The notes beneath the pieces were generated by a model. The model had not been told where the DNA came from and ran no database searches. It saw only the letters and a program-made list of their open reading frames with translations. A stretch of 64,000 bases of DNA from Parelaphostrongylus tenuis (Eukaryota > Nematoda > Chromadorea > Rhabditida > Metastrongylidae): contig JAHQIW010005374.1 in NCBI GenBank assembly GCA_019055375.1, positions 310,001-374,000 of the forward strand, given 5' to 3'. This document shows, piece by piece, positions 34,201 to 42,342 of this stretch (position 1 is its first letter; every line of letters starts with the position of its first letter). The translations under genes and the position numbers were made by a program.

Positions 34201-35321
34201 AGACCACAGCTCAAATTTCAATATGCCTGATAATCACTATTCTGAGCCACGCATGTCAGTGGTCTGTCAATGAGGGCTGACTTATAGAGCCCGATACACG
34301 TGTTTCGATCTTGCGATCTCGTCAGTCGGGCAGTTGCCCTTTCTCGTCTTTTGCTAATCTCTGTGGGTGCTCCAGTCCCCACAATATCAAATGTACTAGC
34401 CACGAGCATTCGAGTGTACAACACTCTGTGTTTGGTGAGTTCTTCACTGGACACAGAGTGTAAAACGTACGTCGTCGCTAACTCTTATTGTGGGGACTGG
34501 AGCACCCACAGAGATTAGCAAAAGACGAGAAAGGGCAACTGCCCGACTGACGAGATCGCAAGATCGAAACACGTGTATCGCGCTCTATAAGTCAGCCCTC
34601 ATTGACAGACCACTGACATGCGTGGCTCAAATAATGATTATCAGTAGAATAAGAGATTAGCGAAGTTGGTGCAAGGGATAGCCAAAGCCGTACTGATGAT
34701 ATCCGTTATCACTTTCAATAAACTACAGCTCTGCCATAAATAATTAAATAGTCAAAAAAATATAAGAGAGACTGGAGCTGACTGGGCGGTTAGTCATTCA
34801 GGCTATCAAGTAGCAAGGTACTGATTCGATCTTCATTTCGACACTTTCGCACAATCAATCAACGAAAGCTTTACAAAACACATTAGCTCAGGTTTATTGG
34901 AGGTCACAAAGGGCTATGCTCAATCAGCATTCAACGTCATCTATGAAGAAGACGAAATCCTTTAGCAGCAATCGAAACAATACGCGAAATGTTCAAAGAT
35001 CTTTGTGCAGGGTACATGCGAAGAGACGAATCGAATGCAAGAGTGCTATGTGCATATAACTTCCAAATACTTTATACATGAAATACCCAGCGTACACTTT
35101 TATTGAGCACTGCAATCCACAATTTGAATTGTTTCAGGTTCATTACCACTGCAATTTCCAGGATTTCTTACAATGTTTCATTGGAAACCAAGGAACTAAT
35201 ACAAACTTATGCTGTTCTACCGCCGTTGTTGATTATGTGCCAGAATTATTACGTTTTCTTCGTGATGAGTTCTGAACACAGAGTCGTTTTTCGAAGAATG
35301 CTTGGCCTGAAGTCCGTATAA
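22208..35321 (+). CDS. Srsx-family chemoreceptor (7TM GPCR), six exons
   Basis: Exons 22208-22328, 27806-28016, 28619-28725, 30038-30169, 30286-30385 and 35138-35321 join with matching phases and canonical GT-AG introns into 285 codons (284 aa, usual size for the family). TM1 is at about residues 9-31 with GLFGN, followed by the loop KYKSVHTKHG. TM3 ends in VLDILIALVLPFK in place of the DRY box. Cys76 and Cys151 (VCNPPLALP) fit the usual extracellular disulphide. TM5 about 160-185, TM6 about 210-230, TM7 LPPLLIMCQNYYVFFV before the EHRVVFRRMLGL tail. Nematode Srsx receptors act in chemosensory neuron membranes; ligand unknown. Intron 1 (5.5 kb) and intron 5 (4.8 kb) are swollen by transposons. 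Confidence 0.85.
24333..24400. other. Very GC-rich patch inside Srsx intron 1
   Basis: About 60 bases rich in GCGGC/CCGCGG (CTCGCGGCGTCCGCGGCGGG) within a very AT-rich intron. No coding frame or known repeat identified. Confidence 0.5.
24920..25620 (+). repeat. Two copies of an old interspersed repeat, third at 43480-43760
   Basis: Blocks near 24950-25170 and 25416-25620 share AGTAGCTTGAGAA(C/A)TGG, the following TTTCTGTATYAGGCTT-like part and a (G/T)TTTTGCTTT...GGACTTTAC-like end. A third copy at 43480-43760 has AATAGCTCGAAAAACG and CTTCACAGTGGATTTATTTGG, and a fragment at about 52980 has the last motif. Origin unknown. Confidence 0.45.
26190..26379 (-). CDS. Two terminal exons of a nested minus-strand gene
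   Basis: Exon 26379-26294 (phase 2 in) encodes RQISVAIGGMISRKRNGLTP and ends at a GAGA/GTAAGA donor. After a 57-base intron with acceptor AAATTTTAG, exon 26236-26190 continues in phase to a NAYGNL stop. The peptide looks like a basic cytoplasmic tail. The second exon also has a longer open frame (71 codons to 26021), so the reading frame there is not certain. Lies within Srsx intron 1 on the opposite strand. Family unknown. Confidence 0.45.
26465..26528. repeat. Simple AT repeat
   Basis: ACGTACATGTACATAAATAG followed by TAAATA and (TA)n units. Confidence 0.85.
27135..27372. mobile_element. FB-B foldback element, compact palindrome
   Basis: Left arm CTCAAACTTTAATATGCTTG ... GATGCATGTGGTCTGTTAAAA ... 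GCTCGATACACATG mirrors the right arm CACGTGTATTAGCTC ... CAACAGACCACACGCATGGCTC ... CAGGCATATTGAAA, with almost no centre. Sits in Srsx intron 1. The 136-codon minus frame 26921-27331 runs through it and is not a gene. Confidence 0.75.
27261..27305 (+). ncRNA. Hammerhead ribozyme motif, FB-B, weakened stem I
   Basis: CUGACGAG at 27267-27274, stem II GGCU/GGCC with loop GCCAAA, CGAAAC, loop ACGU, GUA triplet. Only two stem I pairs remain next to the core, so cleavage is doubtful. Confidence 0.45.
30830..32545 (+). mobile_element. RTE retrotransposon copy, old and heavily decayed
   Basis: Plus-strand remnant of the same family as 56195-59695. It starts near the linker before the RT (CACGAGCTGAAACGTCAATA) and retains pieces such as MREAHYSFVNRKTRMIALRC, WKISMTVLIFKK and, near the end, HNRKHATGRPQTQWS. 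Stops and frameshifts are many. It lies within Srsx intron 5. No endonuclease part is present. Confidence 0.75.
32923..33809 (-). mobile_element. mariner-like element, deletion derivative B
   Basis: Same family as 21426-22158, with terminal repeats GCAAGAAATTTTCCGGAC and (other strand) GGTAAGAAATTTTTTGGAC. The minus-strand 146-codon frame (33201-33641) holds the N-terminal helix-turn-helix region (RFSEFEAGNGDLTHKQRVGR). Beyond it decayed pieces lead to a C-terminal VEMIEVKEQYFD in another frame. The catalytic Asp region is not intact. Sits in Srsx intron 5. Confidence 0.7.
34289..34331 (-). ncRNA. Type I hammerhead ribozyme motif, FB-B left arm (best copy)
   Basis: On the minus strand: GCCCGA (stem I), CUGACGAG, stem II GAUC-GCAA-GAUC with a GNRA-type loop, GAAAC, loop ACGU, GUA triplet, then UCGGGC (stem I, six perfect pairs). 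Every core base of the hammerhead consensus is present. Stem III is only two pairs, as in known minimal type I hammerheads of retroelements. Confidence 0.75.
34541..34583 (+). ncRNA. Type I hammerhead ribozyme motif, FB-B right arm
   Basis: Plus strand: GCCCGA, CUGACGAG, GAUC-GCAA-GAUC, GAAAC, ACGU, GUA, then UCGCGC. One C.C mismatch in stem I; otherwise identical to the left arm. Confidence 0.7.
34770..35010 (+). mobile_element. tRNA-derived SINE, family C
   Basis: Head with GGGCGGTTAGTC and B-box-like GATTCGATCTTC; body CAATCAATCAACGAAAGC; tail GAAGAAGACGAAATC then AGCAGCAATCGAAACAA. Shared with 41880-42135, 51150-51405, 61640-61830 and, inverted, about 50313-50390. Confidence 0.6.
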
Positions 35322-35954
35322 ATCATTTCATACTCATAGACTCCATTACTATAAAGGTAAAAATTGTTCCGAAAAGCGGATATTTGCTTGTCTTTACTGG
35401 CCGTCAGGTGTGTTTGTTAATAATAATTTGTTGTACAAGATACAGCTTTGCATAACTCCTTTGTGTGTCTGCAAAATATTCTGCTCAGTCCAGTATATGA
35501 TAGGAAAGAATTGAACAACTTTGAACTATACGTGAGAAATTGGCACTGCCTTAACTAAAGTTTAGTTAATCTTCTTTCAAGTGCTTCTGGAGTTCTTTAG
35601 CAGATTCTCGATTACTTGTACTAAAAGTATAACCATCTGTAAAGTGATTCTTAGAAGTTTTTGAAGCATGTCTAGTATTCTATCTGCGGCATGACAGATG
35701 TAAATTCTGTATCAAGAGTGACTCATGAAAAGCTGTTTTCTACCCTCTGAATTTGCAAAAAAAAAACTTGTAGGGAATAGCTTCATTTTACTTCTGCAAG
35801 TGGGGAGAGTTGCTGCGTGAAGAGTGCACTTAATAAGAAAATCGAATTATCTTCATATGAAGATTTAGATTTAACATTAAATGCGAAATTGTTGGTATAT
35901 CAACATGATATTTCTCCTCAAGACACAACACATCTTCAGAATGGTCCAACATCA

Positions 35955-35984
35955 CACACACACACATATATATATATATACATA

Positions 35985-36024
<40 letters not shown>
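35955..36024. repeat. (CA)n(TA)n microsatellite
   Basis: CACACACACA followed by about 60 bases of TA-rich repeat directly before a SINE; a second AT block follows the SINE at 36324-36395. The 115-codon frame through it is an artefact. Confidence 0.9.
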
Positions 36025-36323
36025 AGAACCTCTGCTGTGCAGTGATTAGAGGTGCTCTGCGTCGCACACAAGGTCGATGGTTCGATTTGCGATCATGGCT
36101 CACCAAGTCACCCATCCCTTCGGAGTTGCTAAATTGGTACCAGACTTGTCTACGACATGTTTAGGGGTAAGCAAGACCGACTCGGTACGGGGGGTGGCCA
36201 CCGCGAGTCATTGTAGAAGCCGATATGCATTCAGTCACCTCATACGAAGTTGAAAGTTGAAGACGAATGCATGGCGCATCCCTCAGGGATTGATCAACTC
36301 CGAGAGCTTTATGCTCTATCTTT
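36025..36323 (+). mobile_element. tRNA-derived SINE, family A, copy 3
   Basis: Head GTGCAGTGATTAGAGGTGC and B box GGTCGATGGTTCGATT, body through GACGAATGCATGGCGCATCC, end GAGAGCTTTATGCTC. Flanked by AT microsatellites on both sides. Confidence 0.8.
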
Positions 36324-37225
36324 TTATATATGCATATATATACATGCATATATATACTTATATGTATACACACATCCATACATACACATAATATATTCGA
36401 GAGATCGACTTGCTCAACAGTGAAATTTGTTGGGTTGTTTCACAAATTCTTTGGCACTATTGCTCTATTCAGTTTTTATATTTCGAATTTGGTTATTTTC
36501 AAGGACTGTGGTATGTTGGAAAAGTCGTAGTAGCTTGGGCAGACACGTGGATATGACTGTAACACCATCGCTTGCCATCTACTTTGAAATTCCATAGAAC
36601 GATCAGCTGAATTTTTTCACAGAAAGGACGGACAGACACTTTTTTTTCTTATTGAACATCAAACAGCAACGAAGTTAACATTAACTTAACTTCGATTTTC
36701 AGTTTCTACTTCGTTATTATCGTTTGTACTCAAACGGCAAAATCATTTTTAATCGAGATTTTCAACATCTCACAGTGTTATTCTTGAAGATATGGAGGAT
36801 AATATGAGAAGAGTTGGAATAAGATTGACCGTGTCAATAAAACTAATGAAAGTTATTGAAATTACTGCTACGTCTTATTTTTAGCACCTATAGCTCTTGG
36901 CTATGAACCTTTTATCTATAAAATTTTGAGTTAATGAAATGGCCGTCTCAAACTAATGTATTGGTGGACACCCCATGATTCCACATATCGTTGATCAATT
37001 AAGATCTTCAAAAAATGATAACAGAAGCAACAGAAGAGTCAAAATGAGAAAAAATTATTAAACATCCTAATCATAACAACTAGAGTGTCAATAATGATAA
37101 CTTGCATTTGTGGTCTATAACCATGCTCAACTGAAACCATTCAGAAACTTTTTTCCAAGGTACAAAGTCAACCACAATCTCCACATGCAACTTTCAATTT
37201 TTTAACTTATTTGGCAAACTCTACA

Positions 37226-37535
37226 TCAAGCTTTGAGAATTTTCTTCTGCAATATATGATCATTCTGTAGAATTCCGTAGTAGTGATGGACATAGCGTGT
37301 TACTTTTGAGAGAGCAATCCAAATGACAATCGTCCCTACAGCGGCTCCATTAAGCGTTAATCTTTCTAGGACAGCACGGTGTTTCTGTTCGTGCTCCTCA
37401 GTAATAGCTTTTCAACATCTGAGATATCGTCTCTATATTTCAAGTCCCTGGAGCCTCTTTCTTCCAAAAAAAAAGAATAGGTGTCGACGATGTCGCAATA
37501 CTTCCGCTCTCACCTAGACACAAACAGATGCCCAT
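37226..37535 (-). pseudogene. Small single-pass membrane protein gene, frameshifted
   Basis: Exon 1 (37535-37514) encodes MGICLCL, a typical N-myristoylation/palmitoylation start, and ends at CTAG/GTGAGA. After a T-rich tract and GGAAG acceptor, the reading frame continues through RDLKYRDDISDVEKLLL. A shift at a run of A bases near 37407 moves the sensible frame to AITEEHEQKHRAVLERLTLN, a membrane segment (AAVGTIVIWIALSKV) and ILQKKILKA, stop at 37226. Either the gene lost one A or the assembly did. No family recognised. Confidence 0.45.
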
Positions 37536-37849
37536 TATGGAGTTATTCAGTAAAGGTTTCTCACTATATTCATTATAATTGTTTTATGTTCCTTAGACTT
37601 GTCTGATTGATGGGAAAGAACAGCTGTACCTATCCAAAGTATAGGAAAAAGAGAAATTATTTCTAGACAGTAAAAGGACAGCAATGTGATTAGCACGTAC
37701 TAGTCCTGCTAACTAATGAAAAGCACGTCTCTGCTTGATCACTGGCGTCTAGTAGTTGTTTTTCTATCTGCAATTTTCAGCAAACTCCGGCTTTGATAAC
37801 TTGGATAAAATATTTGCCTCGTGATCTGACAACATGCTAAACAATCATT

Positions 37850-38165
37850 TTTGAGCCACGCATGGGACGTGGTCTATTTAAATGGCTGAATTATAGAGCC
37901 TTATAGAGACTTAGAGAGTGTAAACTGTTCGTCGTCGCTAATTCTTAGTGTGGGAACTGGACATCCACACGGGAGTGGCAGAAGACGAGAAAAGGTAACT
38001 GTCCTACTGACGAGACCGCATGGTCGAAACAAGAGTATCGGGCTCTATAAATTAGCCAGTTTTGACAAACCACATGACTCAAAATTCGTAGCTTGAAAAT
38101 TGTTGTTTGGCATATCAAAGTTTGAGCTGTGGTCTTAAGAAAACACTCAAAACGAAAGATCTGAG
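37850..38165. mobile_element. FB-B foldback element
   Basis: Left arm decayed (GAGCCACGCATGGGACGTGG). The right arm is complete to the terminal CTGTGGTCTTAAGAAAACAC. The centre retains TAGTGTGGGAACTGGACATCC, related to the 34-kb element. It abuts the first exon found of the plus-strand gene at 38218. Confidence 0.7.
38002..38044 (+). ncRNA. Hammerhead ribozyme motif, FB-B
   Basis: CUGACGAG at 38008-38015, stem II GACC-GCAU-GGUC (perfect, different sequence from the 34-kb copy), CGAAAC, stem III loop AAGA, GUA triplet, stem I UCCUA/UCGGG with one mismatch and one wobble. Confidence 0.6.
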
Positions 38166-38217
38166 AACAGTTTAGTAACTTTAGTCTTTTTATCTTTCAA
38201 CTTCCCCATCTTTATAG

Positions 38218-41087
38218 CGCTTCGATAATGTTTCTCAATCAACAGTTCATTATGCAGCATTTGATGAATGACTTGATTGGGAAGGCTCACCCTATTTTCC
38301 AACCACTTTCGGGAAGATAGGACCTTTCGTGCAGTAAGTACCTGACCGAGAAAAAGTCATGTGCCAACTTTTAATAACCGGCAAAAGCCCTTGATTTGAT
38401 CCCCTTTTTAGCATCTTTATGTCATAACTACATATATAAATATATATACCTAAGAGAATTGAGTGGTGAGCAAAAAACGCGACCTCAGGCGGTAATCGAA
38501 CCCGCGTTTCATATATATATATATATATAATGCTGAATGATATGCAAAATTTTGAACCTTCAAATTCCATCCATCTCCGTTTCTGTCGAATTATATATAT
38601 AGAATAATGTTAAATGATATGCAAAACTTTGAACCTTCAAATTCTATTCATCTCCGTTTTCTGTCGAATACTAACAGTTGGTACACGAAGGTCAAAGTTT
38701 TGTATATCACTTATCGTTATTGGATATAAACTTATAACATCATACCAACTGTTACTGTAGAGGTGCCTTATTTCATCTAGAAATCAAATATATATATATA
38801 TATATATATATAAACATAGCAAATATAAAACAAAAATTTCATGACATTCGAAATCACTTGGTGTACCCGGATCTCAGTTATGGAGGGATCAGTTCACTAC
38901 ATACGAGAATTTCAGGTGTGGTCTCCACTAGTGGTTTCTTGAATAGCTTGAGTTTGTGCTTGTTTCCTTTTATGCTGTTTAACTTTCGGAGGAAAATTCT
39001 ACCTCCCAACGATACGGAACACTCTTAAGTACCTATCTTATGGTTTGTGTAGTGTTGCAGCCAATAAAACTTGTTACTAACCGCCATGTACAAATTGACC
39101 TGTCTCTCAGGACCATCTATAAGTAAGATGGAAATTCTCTAGTGAGCTTCAGCATCTCCTTATTGTTATAAAAGCCACAATAGGGCATAGAATTCACAGG
39201 ATTTGCACTTCATAAAGCTTCTCAGATGTGTCAGCCAACTAATGCATTCTCAACGCAGAGACCGATAAACGGCTGAATCACACTAACTCGTATCGCCTCC
39301 CATGAGACAACCTTCTGTGTAAAATACACGCTCATCTTTCTACCAATCGTTCCCAGATATCACTCTTAAACCTTATATTTGCTTACTAAATAGCCCACTT
39401 TTACGATCCCGCTATGGGAGAAGAAAAAGTGATTTTGTGAACCTCATCTCCAACTCGCTATAAATTATTTTTCTTTTCCTCTCCTTCTATCTCTCCTTTT
39501 CTCTTGTTCTGAGCAGAAAGGGAGAACAGGCTCCATTATACTGTCACAATCTTCAACCTGACGTACAATGACGATAGTCATACAAAAGAGCGACTACTTC
39601 AATATACGGTATGACGCAAACTTCCAGAGTACTTAAAAGTTGTTTTACGATGAATGTGCTTGACATGAAGAAGACTACACTATCTCAATCCATTATCAAA
39701 TGATGGAATTACCTACCATTGTAGTGACTGGCAGTCGAGCTGATTTATTGACTTGGTGTGATTTGCTACTCGGCTTAAACTTTTCTATAGAGGAATATTT
39801 AGCCTCAGGGGATAGGCTGAGCCGAAGAAGGATGCCACTGATGATGCCCAATAGGGCGAAACAGGCGCCTATATAGCACTAGACCTAACGACTCAAAGCA
39901 CGTTATATCCTTGTCAGATTATGTCGTTATATGAGGGTCTGTGAAAAAGCGCTTGGCAGTAGAGGTATCGGTTCAAAATTAGGGCTGTAAATTTGTCGTC
40001 AAATCGGCGCTCTTTACATACGATCACTAAAGCAGTGATTAGGTTGGAAAGAAAATTTTCATCATTTTTGGATGGGACTGTCGTTTTTCGCATGAATCGT
40101 GTGTGATTTTCCTATCATTTGTAAGGTCTACTTCTTGCGCATCTACTGATATATAATTTGTCTATATCTGCTGCAGAATATCCAGAATGGAGTAGAAGTA
40201 CCCAAAACTTATTCGTCGAAAGCGCGCGTTGTTTCAAGACAACGCAGAACCAAACACAGTCCAAAAGACCAAGGCACTGTTTGAGGAACTGGGTGGAGTT
40301 GAGATTCTACCTCATCCACCCTATAGTCCGAACCTTGTTCCATCTGATTACGGTTTTTTCTCATCAGTGCAACACTTTTTGGAAGGTTGCTGATTTGAAA
40401 ATTTCGATGAAGTCGAAGAACCATGTCAAGTGTTCTTTGATGCAAAGCCGAAGGATTGGTACTTCAGTCAGATCCGAAACCTGGCGGACCGATGGCAAAA
40501 AGTGGTGAATAATGATGACCTGTATTTTGAAGAATAGTTATTGCTGTTTGTTGTCTGAATTTATGCATATATTTTGATTGTTTTATTAAACGATCGAAAC
40601 GTTTCTTTCCAACCTAGCACATTCTTACGAGGGAATATCGGCTTTTAGTGAATAGTGCGATCCAAAAAAAAAAAAAGAAATGACTAGAATTTGAAGACCT
40701 ACACCAACAATACTCTATTTTTCAACTATATGTTTCAGTTGCGGATAAACTCGAAGTGAAAACAGTGATACAGTGCTAGTGCATTCTAAAAGAAACAACT
40801 GATTCATTCATACCAATGAATTTGCTGAATCTTAAAACTTTCATAGAAATTCTTTTTCAATTGCTCAGATCAATCAAACTGCTGTTGAAAATCCTTATTT
40901 GGCTAATATCTCTATGTGTCTGTCATTATCTAGACAGGAAAAACGCGAGTCGATTTTCTGTACCCATTTGTCTTCGCCATCTGGATCCTCGAAATCGATT
41001 CGTTTGGTATCTCCTAAATTGGAACCACCCATTTGCACTCTTGTTCAGGCAGTTTCGACTAACAAACCAAGCAAATTTTTTCATTAG
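38218..41087 (+). CDS. Unidentified multi-exon gene, incomplete
   Basis: Exons seen: 38218-38333 (RFDNVSQSTVHYAAFDE, an in-frame TGA at 38269-38271, then GSPYFPTTFGKIGPFV; donor GTAAGT), 38877-38915 (YGGISSLHTRIS), 39517-39608 (RENRLHYTVTIFNLTYNDD), 40739-40764 (ADKLEVKT) and 40869-41087 (NQTAVENPYLANISM ... Ser/Pro-rich tail ending KPSKFFH). The first three and the last two join in phase. Between 39608 and 40739 the phase does not match, so an exon is missing where FB-A and mariner insertions lie. The middle looks like an extracellular beta-rich domain with an N-glycosylation site. Family unknown; possibly a dying gene. Confidence 0.5.
38410..38530. repeat. TATATA repeats flanking a unique patch
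   Basis: (TA)n blocks at about 38428-38450 and 38511-38529; between them a short GC-richer patch (CGACCTCAGGCGGTAATCG). The minus frame 38292-38570 crosses these and is not a gene. Confidence 0.8.
38530..38672 (+). repeat. Tandem duplication, about 78-bp period
   Basis: TGATATGCAAAATTTTGAAC ... CCATCTCCGTTTCTGTCGAA at 38536-38592 is repeated at 38614-38670 with few changes, separated by a TATATA spacer. Confidence 0.8.
38786..38814. repeat. (TA)n microsatellite
   Basis: About 26 bases of TA repeat. Confidence 0.95.
39690..39955. mobile_element. FB-A foldback copy
   Basis: Internal segment ATGGAATTACCTACCATTGT followed by one arm (GCCTCAGGGGATAGGCTGAG ... CAGGCGCCTATATAGCAC) and the terminal ATATCCTTGTCAGATTAT. 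Lies within an intron of the plus-strand gene. Confidence 0.65.
39832..39879 (+). ncRNA. Hammerhead ribozyme motif, FB-A, partly decayed
   Basis: CUGAUGA at 39838-39844, a strong stem II GCCC-AAUA-GGGC (one extra U before it), CGAAAC, loop GCGC, UAUA in place of UGUA at the cleavage site, stem I AUGCCA/UAGCAC with two mismatches. Confidence 0.45.
40042..40614 (+). mobile_element. mariner element, 573-bp deletion derivative
   Basis: Terminal inverted repeats GGTTGGAAAGAAA and TTTCTTTCCAACC are perfect over 13 bp and flanked by TA on both sides (the mariner target duplication). Inside is the C-terminal third of a mariner transposase: DNAEPNTVQKTKALFEEL, then HPPYSPNLVPSDYGFF, ending NNDDLYFEE. 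The last two Asp residues of the D,D34D triad are recognisable (35 residues apart here), with a TGA after LEGC. The N-terminal DNA-binding half and first catalytic Asp are deleted. Non-autonomous but possibly mobilisable. Confidence 0.8.
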
Positions 41088-41097
41088 CTATGTACTA

Positions 41098-41801
41098 TTA
41101 CTTCAAGACCATAAAAATGTATGCATACAGAATGAAATGTCGGAAGACATGTTTGGAAGTTCTCCGCACGTCCTTATTGAAAATTAGCAGCAGAATCGGT
41201 GAGGCCACGTGTGTTGCGATAATGACAAGATTCTCGACAGCAATCATGGCGTAGCGATGATGAGAAGTTGCTTCAAGAATTGGAATGAACTTGTACATAG
41301 TCACTTCGACAGCAAACAACACGCTAAGTGTGTATTGTCTGAAATCACTTTGGCCATTGATTCTAATTAAACGGTCATGAAGAGAAAACCATCGATGATG
41401 AGTTAGAGGCTTGGAAGTTAGAGCAATGAACCCGATAAAAAAATTAGAAAGTTGAATTTTTGGTAAAGTTATAGAGACTTTGCTTCATCGCAACATTAGT
41501 ATTTATTTTTTGAAATCTGCGTTAGAAGTCAACTACGGAGAATTCATGAGCAATGTGAGATTTCCAAAGAGAAATCAAGTGCTCTTTTCATGACCCCATG
41601 ATTTTTGCAGGCCATTTAAGGATGTAGCAAAGAAACTTTATAACAATGAAGGTAAAAAAGCTTACCTGGATTAAGAACCTTTTTTCGTTTTCTGATGACT
41701 CCACCAACAAAGTTTTGCTTCGATATTCTGATTTTTACGCCTACTATTACGTATATTATGAACATCAGAGTCGCCAACACATAGTATTGATACATTAGAA
41801 G
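41098..41801 (-). CDS. Chemoreceptor 3' half (TM5 to TM7), probably Srx gene
   Basis: Exon 41801-41666 (acceptor CCCTTTTAG, donor CAG/GTAAGC) encodes a membrane segment YVLATLMFIIYVIVGVKIRI and a basic loop (VIRKRKKVLNPG), as in TM5 plus the third inner loop. Exon 41338-41098 (acceptor GATTTCAG) encodes SVLFAVEVTMYKFIPIL and IIATHVASPILLLIFNKDVRR, a TM6/TM7 pair with the basic tail usual for nematode receptors. The two exons are one base out of phase with each other, so the gene may be frameshifted. Likely continues 45604-47678; that link is inferred from strand and order. Confidence 0.55.
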
Positions 41802-41879
41802 CTAAAAGGGTTCATATTCTGTCCAGACTGCCATATTAGGCGTAAGATATCAAACCTAGGACGACCTATATGTTTTTTG

Positions 41880-42135
41880 TCAGTTGATATTACAGAGGAC
41901 GAGTAGAGTAGTGAATAGCGACGACGTAAATCGGGAAGCAAGGCATTGGTTCCATCTCCTTGTCCGAAACTCTTTGGCAATCAGTTAATGAACGCTTATG
42001 AACGCCTTAGCTCGGTTGCTTCCGAGATTGCAAGAATATTCGTCTCAACCGGCTTATACCGTCAATCATAAAAAAACGAAATTTCAAAGCAACAGCTGAA
42101 GCAGCACGTGAAATGTACGATGACTTATATGGAAG
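41880..42135 (+). mobile_element. tRNA-derived SINE, family C
   Basis: B-box-like TTGGTTCCATCTCC, body CAATCAGTTAATGAACGC and CCTTAGCTCGG, tail AGCAGCACGTGAAATGTACG. Lies between the two halves of the Srx-like gene. Confidence 0.55.
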
Positions 42136-42342
42136 GTGAATGCCAAAAAACAAAATTAATTCGAGATGGAGGATTGCGAACAATTAACTGTGATGAAGGG
42201 TCATGCAAAATAATAAGTAATATGAAAGCTTATTCATGTTTGTCCATAGTTCTACATCAATTACATTACTGAACTTCTAATAACCCGACATCGTACGCTG
42301 CGCTGATTCTGCATTTATTCGTTTGCCAACACTCATAGCTCA

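Larger units (their letters stand above)
34190..34643. mobile_element. FB-B foldback element, long arms, both ribozymes
   Basis: Inverted arms of about 150 bp (34236-34386 and 34482-34640) match almost base for base: GAGCCACGCATGTCAGTGGT, TGAGGGCTGACTTATAGAGC, CTCTGTGGGTGCTCCAGTCC. An 80-100 bp centre contains a further short palindrome (CACTCTGTG). The outermost left segment (TTTTCTTAAGACCACAGCTC) has no partner on the right. No protein coded; the short frames over it (34218-34454, 34300-34518) are shadows. Lies in Srsx intron 5. Confidence 0.85.

Noticed and set aside
34430..34470. Short central palindrome CACTCTGTG as a promoter or terminator
   Set aside because: It is the centre of the foldback element and needs no separate regulatory explanation.
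36040..36110. Possible tRNA gene (A and B boxes)
   Set aside because: No acceptor stem or anticodon arm can be completed; the same head occurs in other copies followed by the SINE body.
35817..36164. 115-codon plus-strand frame
   Set aside because: Runs through the (CA)n(TA)n microsatellite and the SINE head.
40816..41187. 123-codon plus-strand frame
   Set aside because: It overlaps the better supported exon 40869-41087 in another frame and the receptor exon on the minus strand.
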